From assembly GCA_002110485.1 (NCBI GenBank), contig MOWL01000025.1:496001-560000 (forward strand): DNA of 64,000 nucleotides, written 5' to 3'. Under the pieces are notes generated by a model. That model saw only the letters and a program-made list of their open reading frames with translations, was not told where the DNA came from and ran no database searches. Of the stretch, positions 20,136 to 33,005 are shown one piece after another. The translations under genes and the position numbers were made by a program. Source of the DNA: Emergomyces orientalis. Its lineage: Eukaryota; Ascomycota; Eurotiomycetes; Onygenales; Ajellomycetaceae. Positions within the stretch are counted from its first letter, which is position 1, and every line of letters starts with the position of its first letter.

Positions 20136-22863
20136 ATGGCCGCCCGATCCCGAACCCCGTTGCACGATGCGTATGCCACCGGCCCCAACTCTACTGAACC
20201 CTCCCATGTGAACCAGGCAAACGGCTTTGCCTCTGCCTCTGAATCTCGCCCAGCTTCCTACATGGCAACCCCCGGTTCAATCGTTCCATCAGACTTCCAG
20301 GTCCGGGGAGGACCCATCCAGCATTCTACGCCAGCAGCTCAGGTATCCCGATTCCACGAGGAAATGTCCAGCCGGCGTGGATCGTCTGTTATCGATGGCC
20401 CCGCTCCTACGAATAACCTACACCGCTCTGACTCGCAGATGTCAGCGACTCAATCGCTTTTACCATCTCGGGCATCGGGGACTTTGAAGAAGAAACCATC
20501 GTTGAGTAAAAAGGGAAGTTTACGAAGGGGTGGGAGCAGAAGGAGTAGCCGTGCAGGGAGTGTAAGGAGCATGGCTTTGGGTGAGAAAGAAAAGTACGGT
20601 ATCGTGGATGGTGACGAGGTCAACAGTGCTTTTTATATCCCTATACCTACTTCGGGGAGTCCTACCGATGTTTTGGCTGCAAGATTCCAAGGTAAGTCGC
20701 CCATAAGGCAATTATCAGTGTTGCCGCTGAAGTATATATATACAATATTTGTGCCCTTTTTTTTTGGCTGGGTTTAACCTGTACTAACTCTGCGACACAG
20801 CCTGGCGCAAGGTGTTAAAGGATTTAATAATGGTTTTTCGAGAGATCCAAAAATCGTACGAAATCAGATCAAAAACCCTTCTTTCCGTCTCGAATACGAT
20901 GAACAATGTCGTTTTCCCTCCCACGTTTCTTGCAACAGGTGGTATTTCGGATGCTACCAAGATATTGAAAGAATATCATAGACAGGCGTTGGCGGAATCG
21001 ACAAAAGCGAGGGACGTCGAATTAGAAGTTATTAAGCAATTAACCGGCCTTAGGTCAGATCTGCAACAGAAGATCAAGGAGATCAAGAGTCTCTCGGGCG
21101 ATTTTAAGAATTCAGTCGACAAGGAGTTAGAAGGCACCCGGAAAGCAGTGAGACATTTACAGGAAGCTCTTGGAGTGGTGGATACTGACCCAGCAGCTAC
21201 CTCGGGGAAAGGGGACCCTTTCCTTGTAAAGTGTGCGGTTCATCGACAGCTTGAAAAACAGATTGATGAAGAAAATTATCTGCATCGTGTAAGTAGATTA
21301 TCCCTTTCCCCAACTTCTTTTTAACTTCCTACCCAGTCCGCTGACCCCTTTTCTGCAAAGGCGTTCCTGAATCTGGAAAACTCAGGTCGTGAACTTGAAC
21401 GCATTGTTGTCACAGAGATCCAGAAAACGTACAATATGTACGCAAATATCCTGAAGCGCGATGCAGATACAGCATACGACGCGGCGGGACAGCTCATCGA
21501 AGGCCCAATCAATGTTCCCCAAGATCATGAATGGGACGCTTTTGTCTCTCACAACGATCATTTGGTTGATCCGCTTCTGCCGCTACGAAATTTTCAGCAT
21601 ATCAATTATCCCGGAAAGAATCATCCTGCAGCGGCAGAAGTGCGCGCGGGCATGCTTGAGCGTAAGAGCAAGTATTTGAAGAGCTACACGCCTGGATGGT
21701 AAGTTTAAAACGAATATATATATACTCTGGTTTTTCTACCTGTATGGCTTGAAATAGCCATTGGATCAGGTATACTGACTGGATGCAGGTATGTCTTGTC
21801 GCCGACCCATTTACACGAGTACAAGTCTGCGGATCGAATCGAGTATCAAAATCCCGTCATGTCTTTGTATCTACCAGAACAGAAATTGGGTTCTCACTCG
21901 CAAGGTGACTCTGCATCCCACAAATTCATGTTAAAAGGACGACAAACGGGTGCGATGCATCGTGGCCATGCATGGGTATTCCGAGCGGAATCCCACGATA
22001 CCATGCTCGAATGGTACAATGACATCAAAAATCTGACCGAGAAAACCGGCGAAGATCGCAATGCGTTTGTTCGCAAACATGCTCGCACTCTAAGTGGTGG
22101 GCTGCATCGGGCAGGATCTATCAGTAGTGAAGGCGCCATGGATGAGGATGAAGCCGATGAGACGCCGTACTCTGCAGACCATGTTATTGCAAATCAGGCA
22201 CCACCAGCTGTGGAAACACAGTTGCAGCAGCGCCCTCAACCAGGTGGGCGATTTCCAAGTGATATCCAGCTCAACCGAAACTCACACGCGACTTATGCCT
22301 CATCTAGAGAAAGTTCTGGAGATCACGACCCACTAGGGCCAACCGCCGCCTTTACAGAGAGTAAACGCCACCCAGCCGACCTCCCGGACGGGATCCATGA
22401 TGACGCCGCTGATCCTAGCCACCCTGGCGTACTCGAACGGCAGGATGATAACTACGCAGATTGGATGGCTCCCGCAGCGGCTTCGCCTCCAATTTCATCC
22501 TCTCAGAAAAATACGTATTCATTATTACGAAGATCCTCGAACCCTGATGCCTCGATCAATTCTCGTGAGCGGGCCACTTCACCCCCCAACGCTCTCCGTG
22601 ATGACAAAGAAGAAGCGTTATCATCTTCTTACAGTTTTGCAGATAAAAGAGCCAGCGTGGCTGCAACTACAGTCTCGTCGACTACCAACAATATACCTCA
22701 CTCCAGCGGTGGATTGGGAGATGTGACGCCTTTGACAACTCCGACAGCCACAGTAGCCAGTTCCCCAAAAACTATGAAATCAAATTCTGACAAAAGCCGC
22801 CAACTACCCACGGCGATTAGCGAATATAAACTGCCAGGCCAATATCCAACTCCAAATTATTGA
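20136..22863 (+). CDS. slm1: Slm1/Slm2-like F-BAR and PH domain protein, TORC2 effector, 818 aa
   Basis: Exons 20136-20691, 20801-21288, 21361-21698 and 21789-22863; frames join exactly and a CTAAC branch site is visible near 20784. The first 185 residues are Ser/Arg-rich and probably disordered (SLSKKGSLRRGGSRRSSRAG), ending in SPTDVLAARFQAWRKVLKDL, the family's opening block. Residues of about 185-445 form a helical BAR-like region (FREIQKSYEIRSKTLLSVSN). A PH domain follows near 450-560 (KSKYLKSYTPGWYVLSPTHLHEY up to MLEWYNDIKNL). The C-terminal 250 residues are low-complexity and Ser/Pro-rich. Slm proteins bind PI(4,5)P2 in eisosomes and the plasma membrane and carry TORC2 signals to actin and sphingolipid control. 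The ATG at 20136 is the first in the open frame that gives the usual N-terminus. Confidence 0.88.
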
Positions 22864-24584
22864 AATTTGTTTTCAGGGGTTTTGACAGAGACCAATATAT
22901 TTTCCTAGTTTATATATGGAAAGCCCTATTTCTTTGGATAAAGCCGACTGGGAAGGCATTTTTCCTCTTTCGTTCCATTTTCATTGTTTATCAGCTATAT
23001 CTCTTCCCCCCCCTTTTTCCCCCCTTTTTCCCCCATTTTCTTCTCAGAAATATAGCATCATTCGTTACCCTATTTTCCGCCTGCATTAAATACACTCATA
23101 CTCTCTCATCATATCTACCGTTTTGTAGATTTATCTATCACTTGGGCCGATTCTCTATGGCCGTTTATGAACACACTATATACCACCTTCGGCAACCTTT
23201 CCACCAACCTTTCCCCGGCTCCCTTTATTCTTCTTTCCTCCTTTCTAACCATCTTCCTATTATATACTTCATGTCATTCATTCTTCTTCTCAAGCATGGG
23301 AGCTGGGGGCGTTTATATTTCTACGATGATTCTCTTTTATTTTACTTTATTTATATTTATATATATACGTTGGATCGTTTTAAAGCTCTTTTGGAATTTG
23401 CGTATATTCATTGAATCTGCCTTATTCTTTTCAATTTTCTGCACGTTACCCCACCCCCCCCCTCTCCAGGGAGCCCATACACCCCCCCCCCCAAACTTTC
23501 ACCCCCTTTTCATTTACTCCCTCTTTCCGGTTTTTGGGGTTCTGTCACCAATGTTCCCCCCCTTTCCCCCTCCTTTTATTTAGAAAGGAAGAGAGAAAAA
23601 AGGGGAGGGGGGGGGGGGGAAGTAGAGTAGTAGAGTGGCTGATTGGCACAAGCCTAAGAGTCATACAGCTTTTCTGGTCTGAAGAAAGGGAGGCGGGGAA
23701 ATTTGTTTATATCCGTGTGTATCACGAATCATAAAAAAGTTAGACAATTTAGCCATAACTGAAGGTGTGTTTCTAGTAAACAAATCTCATTTTTGGAAGA
23801 GTTTGTTGGGCTAGGGGCAAAAGCATTTTCCGAATATGAAAGTCAAATGATTAACCAACCCCTTTAATAATCCTGACCTATACTAGCCAGGAGATAAACA
23901 TACCATTGTAAAACGAAAGCTAGCGTCCCCTGGCAGAAGCTGCAATACCTTCCTTAGCCTTAACCTGGCTGACCCTCGTACCTAAGGTATGTCAATGGGC
24001 ATAGTATCTCGAATTATAACTAGCAGGATATCGTCTAAGAAATCCCAAGTAACGTTTAGCAACAGCATTCCTGATGCTGTGCATCATAATCGGTATTTAC
24101 ACGCTCGTTCACGGCGGCTTTACCACTGTGTTGACTTTGGGGTTGTTTCCTACAAAAACACTTCTCTCCAAATGTTACACGATAGGGAACGGCTAACAAT
24201 ATGGTTGTTCGAGGCTCTTATGATCATCTACATCGATTAAAAGGGTGCAGTAGCGAGATAGGTAACATAATGGGAGAAAAACAAAGGCCTATCATTCGCG
24301 AGTTATAGATAGAAGAAAGTTTTAATGCAGCCTCATCAATTCAACGCTCAAGAAAAATGCATACAGGACTTGTGCCCTTTCTCATTCCACTATCCAAATC
24401 ACCACCCGAAAAAACAACGAATCGGCCCGCTGCTTCACATCTCACAGGTCTTTTTTTTTCATTTTTTTATTTTCTTCTAAGTCTATTCAAAATCGTCTCG
24501 CGAGCTCATGAACCATCCACAAAAAATGCCGTCCATGCTAGGTAATAATCTATATATCTCCGCACAAGTCCCTTTTCCAACCGT
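22864..24584. other. Intergenic region between convergent slm1 and trk1, C/G-rich homopolymer tracts
   Basis: About 1.7 kb without a recognised gene. The first 750 bp after slm1 are strongly pyrimidine-rich with C-runs (around 23008-23033, 23454-23462, 23482-23492). They flip to a purine stretch with 13 G at 23607-23619. The rest is AT-rich and unremarkable. Both neighbours end here, so only 3' UTRs and terminators are expected. Confidence 0.55.
23454..23619. repeat. Opposed poly-C and poly-G tracts (inverted, hairpin or H-DNA prone)
   Basis: C-runs of 9 and 11 at 23454-23462 and 23482-23492 and a CCCCCCTTTCCCCCTCC segment near 23558-23575 are followed by AGGGGA and 13 consecutive G at 23607-23619. 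A transcript from either strand could fold these together, and the G tract could form a quadruplex. Runs of this length are also error-prone in sequencing. Confidence 0.6.
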
Positions 24585-27500
24585 TTATACGAGCTCCGCA
24601 GTCCGAGTGCGCGACAAGCGGGAAATAGTTGTATCCGCTGATGTTAGCACAGTAGTAACTGCGCCATCCTTGGTGGAACTTGATTCCGTAAGGTTCCGTT
24701 CGCTGGGGAGGATTATCTGCATCCAATTTGAAGGTGGAGAAAATAAAACGGAAATTAATATACGGTTCATCGGCTGCCAGAAGGGGAAAAAAGGGCGAAA
24801 AAGGGAAAGGCAATGGGTGAAGGGCAAGTGTATTAGATCATATGGTAGATGAATGCATTTAAACATCATCAACAGGATAGATAGGAGAGCGGAGAACAAG
24901 GGGGAAGAAAAAAATTACTAACCGCACGATCAAGTTCATAAGGCAATCCGCGGTGTCGACCACGAAGCATCAAGGCGCAGATGACTAGTTTTCCCAACAC
25001 GCTGAATTTGGTGGTTAAGCCACTGCTGATAGACGGATGACTCAAACTGAGACCGACGTTTCCGCTGTGGTTGTGGGTTGCCGTATTAGATTGTGAATGA
25101 GCTAGAGATGCAGAAAAGGATGCGGAGCGATGGCAAGGCAGATGCGATAAAATTGGAAACTGGACGACTAGGGAATGACGTAGAGTCTGAGGAAGATACT
25201 TACTATGCCGAGACAGCTTCGAAAAAGACAGAGAAGATTGCGAATTCCTACATTCTTTTGTGTTATTATATTCGCTCAACAGGCTGGGAAAAGAGAATGA
25301 GGAGACTCTGGAGCGAAACTTACCGGATCCCCTCTGTCTGCCAGCTTCGACCCTTCGGTGATCATAAGAATGAACATTCCCAAGAAAACATACCACAGAT
25401 CAAATGCGAGCTGCTTTTTCATATGTGCACCAACATAAGAGGCGGTGCTATAAGACTCGTCGATTTCGTCGCTTTGTGGGTCGTAGAGGCCCAGGGAATT
25501 CTCTTCATACGTATTTGTTCTGTTAAGGGTAGTTAGTTTATTTGTTGGCCGGGAAAGGCACAAGGGGGCTGGATGCCCCTAGGTCGTACGGGGGTATTTC
25601 TTACTTTCGTACACTGATTGCAATGGGAAAAACTGAGATGTACATCATCACTGGAAATTAGATCCGAAGTTAGTTGGCCAAACCTGAAATAATAAATATG
25701 GTAATTTCATTTTCAAACGTACCCATGAGCATAAACTGAACTGCTGGATGCACCTTAGAGACATTAAAGGTACTTGTCCCCGTCGTACGGGCCGACGCTG
25801 CTTGAAAAAGCGCTGCCAGAAACCGATTCCACGAGGATGGAACGGCCAAAACTTCCTCGTTGTGCAAATCTAAGACCAGGAACAGCAGTACGTCGATGAA
25901 GTTAAGAAAGACCAAGCTGAAGAATAGCATCCAAGTGGGGCTGGAGGGGAAAAGAAGTGTGTAACATCGACGAGGGTGATCGAGGAGGAAATTTAGTGGT
26001 TCGCGGATTTCAGAATCTCGAGGGCAGATCTTGAACAGGAGCCAGATGATGAAGCGCAACATGCAAGGGTAGCCGGTGTTTCCAATGTAAATTAAGAATG
26101 TCATGATGAAGATGGGGAAGGTTGCGTTGCGGAAACTTGTCATAGAGTCGGGAGTAAGAGTGAATCCAAGATTGTTGTATGCTGTCATCCCGGAGAAAAT
26201 TGCCCTAAATGCCTCCCAAATATAAGGATTAGTTGAGTCTAACTTTTTAAACTGTTAGGGGGTTTATCCTATCTGGAGAATTACGCAGGTTACTTACCAC
26301 CAAGTTGGACTTTGGCCTACGGATCGAAGGTAGTCCCTGTATTTCCGGTCTGAATTGTGAATCCAACCGATAAGGCAAATGGCACCGAAAACATGCCAAA
26401 ACACGTAGTAACCTGTTTTTTGTTTAAATAAAAAAAAAGGAGGGTATTAACAACTTCCTTGGAGAGGGGAAAAGTGGGAGTCCCATACTAAACACTATTT
26501 TCGCCAGCAATTTCAAACTTCGATACTCAATTCCTCCCAGCTCATCCCTTTGTTCATCAGTCAAATCCAGGAACCTCGAGTTACGCCCTATTGTTGGTTG
26601 ATAAGACAGGTAAGGCATGTCTGGGGACGCCCTTTCGGCCCTTGAGGACGATCGGCCTAATGGGTTGGAAGACCTGGATCGAGAACGCTTCCGCGAGCTA
26701 TTCCCGAGAATAAAAGCATTTGAGGCAGCTCTTTCGACAGAGGCTGCGTGGGACAAGAGCCTACCCATGGTGGGCAGTCGTCGACGTTCATTTTCTCCAG
26801 AGGGACCTGCCATGGGCGGTTCTTCGATGGTTATACTTTTCATTAGGTCGTCTATGGTTTTGTGTTTTTGAGTGTTTTCCCCCCGTCATCAGCTTCTCTC
26901 TCAGTTCAAAAGGGCATATACATTGGCATATAATAAGCAAATATGGGTAGAAATGCCGAAATTACGCATCTTACCATCATCAACCTCACGAACCGTTTGT
27001 CCTATTTGGTACCAAATCAGCAATTGTGCCCAATATAAATATGTAAACCACCCATATTAGAAGGGGAAGGGTTATTCCCACCGCGCTCAAACTCTCGTGG
27101 ACCAGGGATCCGCAACGCCCGTCCACGAGGCTCCATGTTCGTCTCAGCAGAGAAGCTAATATGCGCCGGTGGCGCGCTCCGTTCTGTATTATTTTTGTCG
27201 GGTGAAGAACTAATTCGATCAATCATCACGGGCTGTGGATCTGATGGGGAGAGTGGAAGATCTGGAGTAGAGGTGGAAGCGGAAGTGGGAGTGGTTGAAT
27301 CACCAGTTTCAACATTACCATGCTTCTCATTCTTCCCATTCACTTTATCATTAAGAACGCTTTCATTACGATTGTCGTTGTCGTTGTTGGTGTTGTTGTT
27401 GGCAGTGTTGCTGAGAATCCTGGCTCGCAGCCTCAGACCCTCCGTCTCAGAGGCAGCTGTCCTGCTTCTACTACTAATTCTCGGCTCGGGACGAAGCACT

Positions 27501-28252
27501 CTGATATCTCTTATTCTCGCGGCGGCGAGTCTGTCTCGCAAAGTGGTAGTGTCTCGCCCTCTGGATTCTGCTGATGGCATTCTACTGGAACGAGGCCGAT
27601 CAAATGAACGCTGGCGTGACAATCGGACTAGAATTGCAAAACGGCCCAGTCAACTGGTGATCGAGCACACAAGGTTTAACAAATAACTCCCGCGGTCCCC
27701 TGGCCGCCAAAAAACAGCAGCATAGGAGTGATCGAGGCACCCTTTGAAAATTGGAATGCTTTACCAATGTCTTTAAAACGAGTTTCAAACCAGTATAGGC
27801 GCACGAGCACCACCACTAGGTTTATGACACTCAAATTGCCAATTAGGGGGACGACATATATTACCACTTGCTGGAATGTACGCATTGTATTGACATCAAC
27901 GCTGTTTTGGTTTAACCCCGAATATTAGCTGCCAATATAAAACCAAGGTTGATGACAAAAACGGAGGCACAATTGAAGCAATTAGAAAGAACAAAAGAAG
28001 ATTCATACGTATTCAACCCAGTCGTCGTCGCCGCACTGCAGCTAGTGAAAAACGCATCAATGCCAGATATGTTTTTGGCCGGATATATGATAATCACGGC
28101 CAGCACATTCAACAGCAAGATATAGGCATCTGGATGTAACAAAACGCAAAATGTAAGAAAACGCCCTTGTTGCCCGCATGGCCGATATGAATAGGAAAGG
28201 GGAAGATATCTCTACAGTGGAGTCGTATAAAATTTAACCGTGGGAGCCTCAT
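24585..28252 (-). CDS. trk1: Trk-family potassium transporter, 13 exons, 813 aa
   Basis: Exons: 28252-28216, 28129-28009, 27901-27741, 27627-27052, 27001-26975, 26851-26489, 26412-26298, 26204-25723, 25650-25605, 25519-25324, 25247-25204, 25064-24923, 24716-24585. All joins are in phase and total 814 codons. The four pore loops with their filter glycines are visible in order: SAATTTGLNTV, MTAYNNLGFTL, SARTTGTSTF and VSAYGNVGLSL. Between the first and second halves is a long cytosolic loop (about residues 107-350) rich in Ser/Arg. TEGSKLADRG and RGRHRGLPYELDRA near the end match fungal Trk1/TrkA. It imports K+ across the plasma membrane. The N-terminus is short (12 residues before HYAYILLLN); a further upstream exon cannot be excluded. 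Exon 5 is only 27 nt. Confidence 0.9.
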
Positions 28253-31200
28253 TGGAAATGTGTGAGAATAAGGGGAGGGGGGGTACACGTTTCTCCCGCA
28301 CGAGAGAGCTGCCAGGACGCTGGCAAGACACGATCGAAATCTTGCAGATCGAAACTGACAAATGAGCAAGCAAGCAATTAAGTAAATGGATAAATGCCGC
28401 AACCAAACAGGCAAGTTAATAAAATACGAACTCAGAGAATTGCAAGCTTGTCAGTTGAAGTTATAGATGAAATTAATTGAGGAGGAGTGAGGATGGGATT
28501 GAACAAGGACAAGAGACGGGAGAAATAGAAAAATGGTGATCCTGGTCATGAGGGGCGTCGGCCAAGCTTAGGCGGCGCTATGGAGCTGGATGGAACGGTC
28601 CAAGCTAGGACGATTGGCCCCAGAATTGGCAGACCACAGAGAAACTTGCAGGCTGTGGCAGTTCAGCCCTGCTAGATTTTTTGAGCTATCTAACCAATCC
28701 ATCCAGCGGGAGCCGTCAGCTTGATCTGGTCAGCCATCACAATCCAAGTTTTCTAACATCAGAGGAGAGTAAGGGGTCAGATATGGCCACATTCGAAAAT
28801 CCCGATTGTCTCCCTCCTCTCCTCACAAGTCCCCGTCTGCCGAAATAATCACATTGATCACCGTAAATATCATAATAATCAGTTCCTTTTCAGCGACAAA
28901 CTGCATTGGCAAGTATGGTTCCTCTTTCGCGCCGAATAACGATGGGGATTTGATCGATGTTCTAGCCCGGCACTAAAAAAATAATGCAAGCAGAGAAACA
29001 AAACGGCGCCCCAGAACTGTAATCCGAATTTCATAATGAGTTGGACAGCCCGTAGCCGCATGGACGCCATAATGGTGCGATTGTTTCGCGAAGCCGGATA
29101 TGGTACACTGTAATTGTTGATATCAATAAGCATATTTGTTCCGAGAGCCTGTCAGGTTACCCAATTACATCGTCAGAAATGCAAAAATTAACGTGGAAAG
29201 CCATCTTGAGAACCTTGGAAACGATAACCTTCTTGGATCACTCGTTAATTAAGCATCAGCAGCCACAGGAAACCAATCCATAACTGAGGTTACTATGTAT
29301 TTGTTTGAGGCTTTAATTGCCCAAAAACAACCTCGTTCTCACTGCAGAAAATTCTTTTGCTCCACTTTGGCACCAGTCCCAAGGGCCCTCGGCCCCGAGC
29401 GAAGCGTTGGACGCCAGCTGCTTTAATTCCCTCGCTTCATCTGCGGCTGGTGTTTGCGAAGATATCCTCCCAAGTGACGTCAGGGGGCCAAGAGTTCATG
29501 GTGATGGAAGTCTGACTGTAGGCGACTCGGATGCGACGTCGGAAATCATGTGCTAACATGGCCCGTTAATAAAACCTGTCCATTTTTGGAGAGGAAATGC
29601 CGAATGGTATTAATACTTAGAGGAGCAATAAGTCGGTGACTTCGAACGTGACAGCTAAACTCCAGATATTGACGCCATTGTTAGGTGAAACGATAACTTT
29701 CTTTTCTCATGGAACGGCAGCGCGCTTGCGCTGAGTGGAACTGAAGAATATCCTCTTATTAGCTACTTACTCAGAGTAGGTAACTTCCTATCCCACCTAA
29801 AGCAAATCGAATATTTCCTCGTACAGATAATAACGACAATTAATTGTTATGATGGAACAGTTCTTTGTTTTGCAGATCTCCACGCCTTGTGTCGTAGGGT
29901 TAGGGTTTAGGGTTAGTTACAGGATTCGATATATCTGAGGTTCTGTGTCGCCTGGACGCAATCCAGCTATCACAAATGCAGCTCTTCACTTCGTTCCACA
30001 ATTTGCTCAGGGACGGAGTATTTTGTTCTAGAGCGGCCTGACACTAAGACCTATAATATATGTACCTCGCTGCAGATACTATGTATGCACATTGTCTGTC
30101 GCGATAAGAGAGCAGCTGTGTCACCTCCAATACCACCCTGCTTCTTGTTGATCCTGGACTTGAATCGACTAGGGCTGCTTCGTCCATAGCTGAAATTCAG
30201 GCTCTATTCGCAAAGATTTGAGTTAGAATCAGCCGTTCTCTGGTGGCTTGTTCATCACTTTTTGTTTTCTTTTCTCGTCTCTATGAGAAAGGTTCAGGAG
30301 CGTTGGCTTCAACATGGAAACCTTACTCTCCCTTCCTGTCCTCATTTGTTGGCTGGCTACTATTATCGGCCAGACTATTTTCTACGATTTCACAATTCAA
30401 TTTTCTCTCACATCATTTGCAAATGACAATGACAAGATATGATGGATTCCCGAACCGTTCCGGTATATCTGAACCTTTGAAGCTTAGTGGTACATTCCAA
30501 ATTGACTGGACTTTCTTAGGACAGCGCAGTTACTCCAAAAGAAACAGGAGATCGGTCGTGGAAAAGAAAACCGCGGAGAAAGAGCACGTTGCTATTCAAT
30601 CTGGCAATGCTTCTAGTCATACCACAAAACAAAATAAAGGGAGGGGAGGGGTGAAGGCGGGAATGGAAACACGGAGATCACTTCCAGCCGCATCATTATT
30701 GAATTACAAAAATCTTGACTCTTTTTGGCTGATGGCTTTAACCCAGTCCTAATCTCTGTTCGTTATTTTACTTCCTATTACTCTCTGACTCTTTGCTACA
30801 TTGAATATGTAGCCTCATACTCGGATTATATTATCCAGCCAGCTTTCAGGTGCACCGCCATATCTGCAGATGATTTGCTCTACTGAATAACATGGAATGG
30901 ATCCCACCCTTTCCAGACAGATCGCAATTCGTTGATGGCTGCCTCGTACGATGCAAACCAAGCGGAATGGAGATAAAAACCTTAAGCTGCAACATGATTG
31001 AAACCATAGTGGGTGCTCAAATGAGCAGGGAAATATGTCTGGCGGATGTGACGGTGCATTTTTCTACGCAACCGTTTTACAAAGATAGCCATATCCGAAA
31101 CTAGCGCGGATGATGAGGTTATGGTTGACTGCTCCAAATGCGTACTCTTCAAATCGGACGAGGAATATGACAGGGCCGAAGCCAGACCCAAAGACGGAAG

Positions 31201-33005
31201 CCAAGATCACCAAAGACACCACCGGTGAATGAACCCCGCAGGATGATGTGACTGCTCATGCATATGAAGACACGTGGCTGGCACTCGATGGTTTTATATT
31301 GAAGGTGAGGAGCAGTTTCCAACATGGGCCACTCTGCAGCTGCGCTGTAATCCATCCTTGAACACATTCAGCCGGGGCTCCTTGGTAACCGGAAACGACC
31401 AGAGTAAGCTGAATGTTTGCTCCTCTGAAGGCCGTTTAGGGTTTACACCGAATTGACTTACCCTCCATGCATGAGCAGAGTGCAGATATTTTCCCCGTAT
31501 GTCCCTCGTGTGCTCTTGAGCCATTCTTTAATTGGTTTCCGCGTTGGACCGCCCATTTCCCGCACATGAACGGAAGAGAAAATGACTCTTCATATCGTGT
31601 AAACTTGATGGAATGGGGGTATTGGTGTCACCTTCCAGAGAGTGTGTTGGTGGACTGTGTACTAGCATCGTGGGTTCTTCCTTGAGTGGGGAATATGGGA
31701 TAGCTGCTGTGATGAGGAACATGGGGTATATGCTGGCATTCAACAAAAATAAATAATACAGGAACAACTGTGGCTAAATCCTGACAGTAAACGCCGTTGG
31801 GGCTAATCCAGGTATTTAAGCATAAGTACTCTCCGGGCAGTTACATTATTCACAAGGATAAAACGCAGGTCCCATCAGATAATTAAATAATCAATATAAA
31901 AATTTATTTATATAAAAAATATATATATTTCCATTCCAACCAACTACCTTGCACCATCGCTGCCACGTTTTGTACCCTCTGGTCCATGAGTGATCCATTA
32001 AAGGCTCTCATTTCCCTACATGATGCCTGCAGCCACTGTCTATCAATTCAAGCCCACCCAACCTAACACAGCTAGCTGCAGATTCCCGCTCCGGTAACTA
32101 TAAATTTTTTGTTAACTAAGATCTTTATTTTTATTTCATTTAATTTAACTTCAGCTGGTGAGATCCTGATGGTCTTGCTCCCATTCATCCTTGGAAGTAC
32201 ACTCCCCTTTCTCCCAAAGTTCTGGCAAGAAAAAATTTTTTTTTCTTGTGTTGTATATTATTTTGTGACAGTAGCAGACTCTCTCCCCATTTGTTGAACA
32301 AACTCATTAACCAGCATAGCTAACTACCGATCAGCTGCCTTTTTGTGTTAGTAGCTAGCTGGCCAGTGCTTTCTCATATTAGTGTATACGGCTAGTCGCA
32401 AAATAATACGTTCCCCTTTATTTCCCTAGGAATCTTTAAATCGAACAGTAAAGACTGTGGCTTAGTTTTGTTTTTCGAGAAACTTAGATTTTTATTTTTA
32501 TTTTTATTTTTTTAAAATAAAAACGCCCGTCAATGGACAAAGATTATTATAGAGCAAACAAATTGATCGAGACACAAAAGGTCAGAGGGGTTTACAATTT
32601 TGCAAGCAAGCATAGAAGAAAAAAAAGTACCAGGGGGAAATAGGACAAAATTCAAGCAAGCAAATTTCCCAGCGAAAAAAAACTCGGACAAAAAAGCAGG
32701 GGGATAGAGAAAATACAGAGGTTGGGCAACTTAATCATACCCAGCAAACAAAACCGGAGAGATGATGGAATAGGGAACGACGAAACCACGCTCATCCGGT
32801 GTTTTTAAGCCCAGGAACGAAACAGAACCGATAACAAATTAAAGCGAACCCTTCTTTCTTTTTGGGGGTGAAAAAAAATAAAATAAAAGCAAAGACAGGC
32901 AGAAAAAAAAGAGGGAAGAATGAGTACGCAGTCCTAACCAAGAGCCAGCCGTCGCTGAGAACCGGGGTTTCAGTAGACGGCTGGCTTTCCCCATACAGCT
33001 ACGTC
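28253..33005. other. Intergenic region, no gene recognised (4.8 kb)
   Basis: It lies between the trk1 start and the SR-protein stop, so it should hold the trk1 promoter and an SR-protein 3' UTR. Open frames exist (largest about 169 codons at 30243-30752), but they start at non-ATG codons and show no domain. Short AT-rich stretches occur at 31890-31930 and 32490-32520. An interstitial telomere-like repeat lies at 29895-29916. Confidence 0.5.
29895..29916 (+). repeat. Interstitial telomere-type TTAGGG repeat (about 3.5 units)
   Basis: The stretch reads TAGGGT, TAGGGT, TTAGGGT, TAG. This is the TTAGGG repeat used at most filamentous fungal telomeres, here with one unit expanded by a T. Flanks are not repetitive. 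It is short enough that it could be a repair scar or a chance match. A TTAGGG-type motif can also bind Tbf1-like factors. Confidence 0.8.

Noticed and set aside
28879..29133. 84-codon minus-strand frame with a hydrophobic stretch upstream of trk1
   Set aside because: It cannot be joined to trk1 with a convincing splice, and its residues do not match the Trk N-terminus.
30243..30752. 169-codon plus-strand open frame in the trk1/SR-protein gap
   Set aside because: It starts at a non-ATG codon, has no domain, signal or recognisable similarity, and composition is like the surrounding non-coding DNA.
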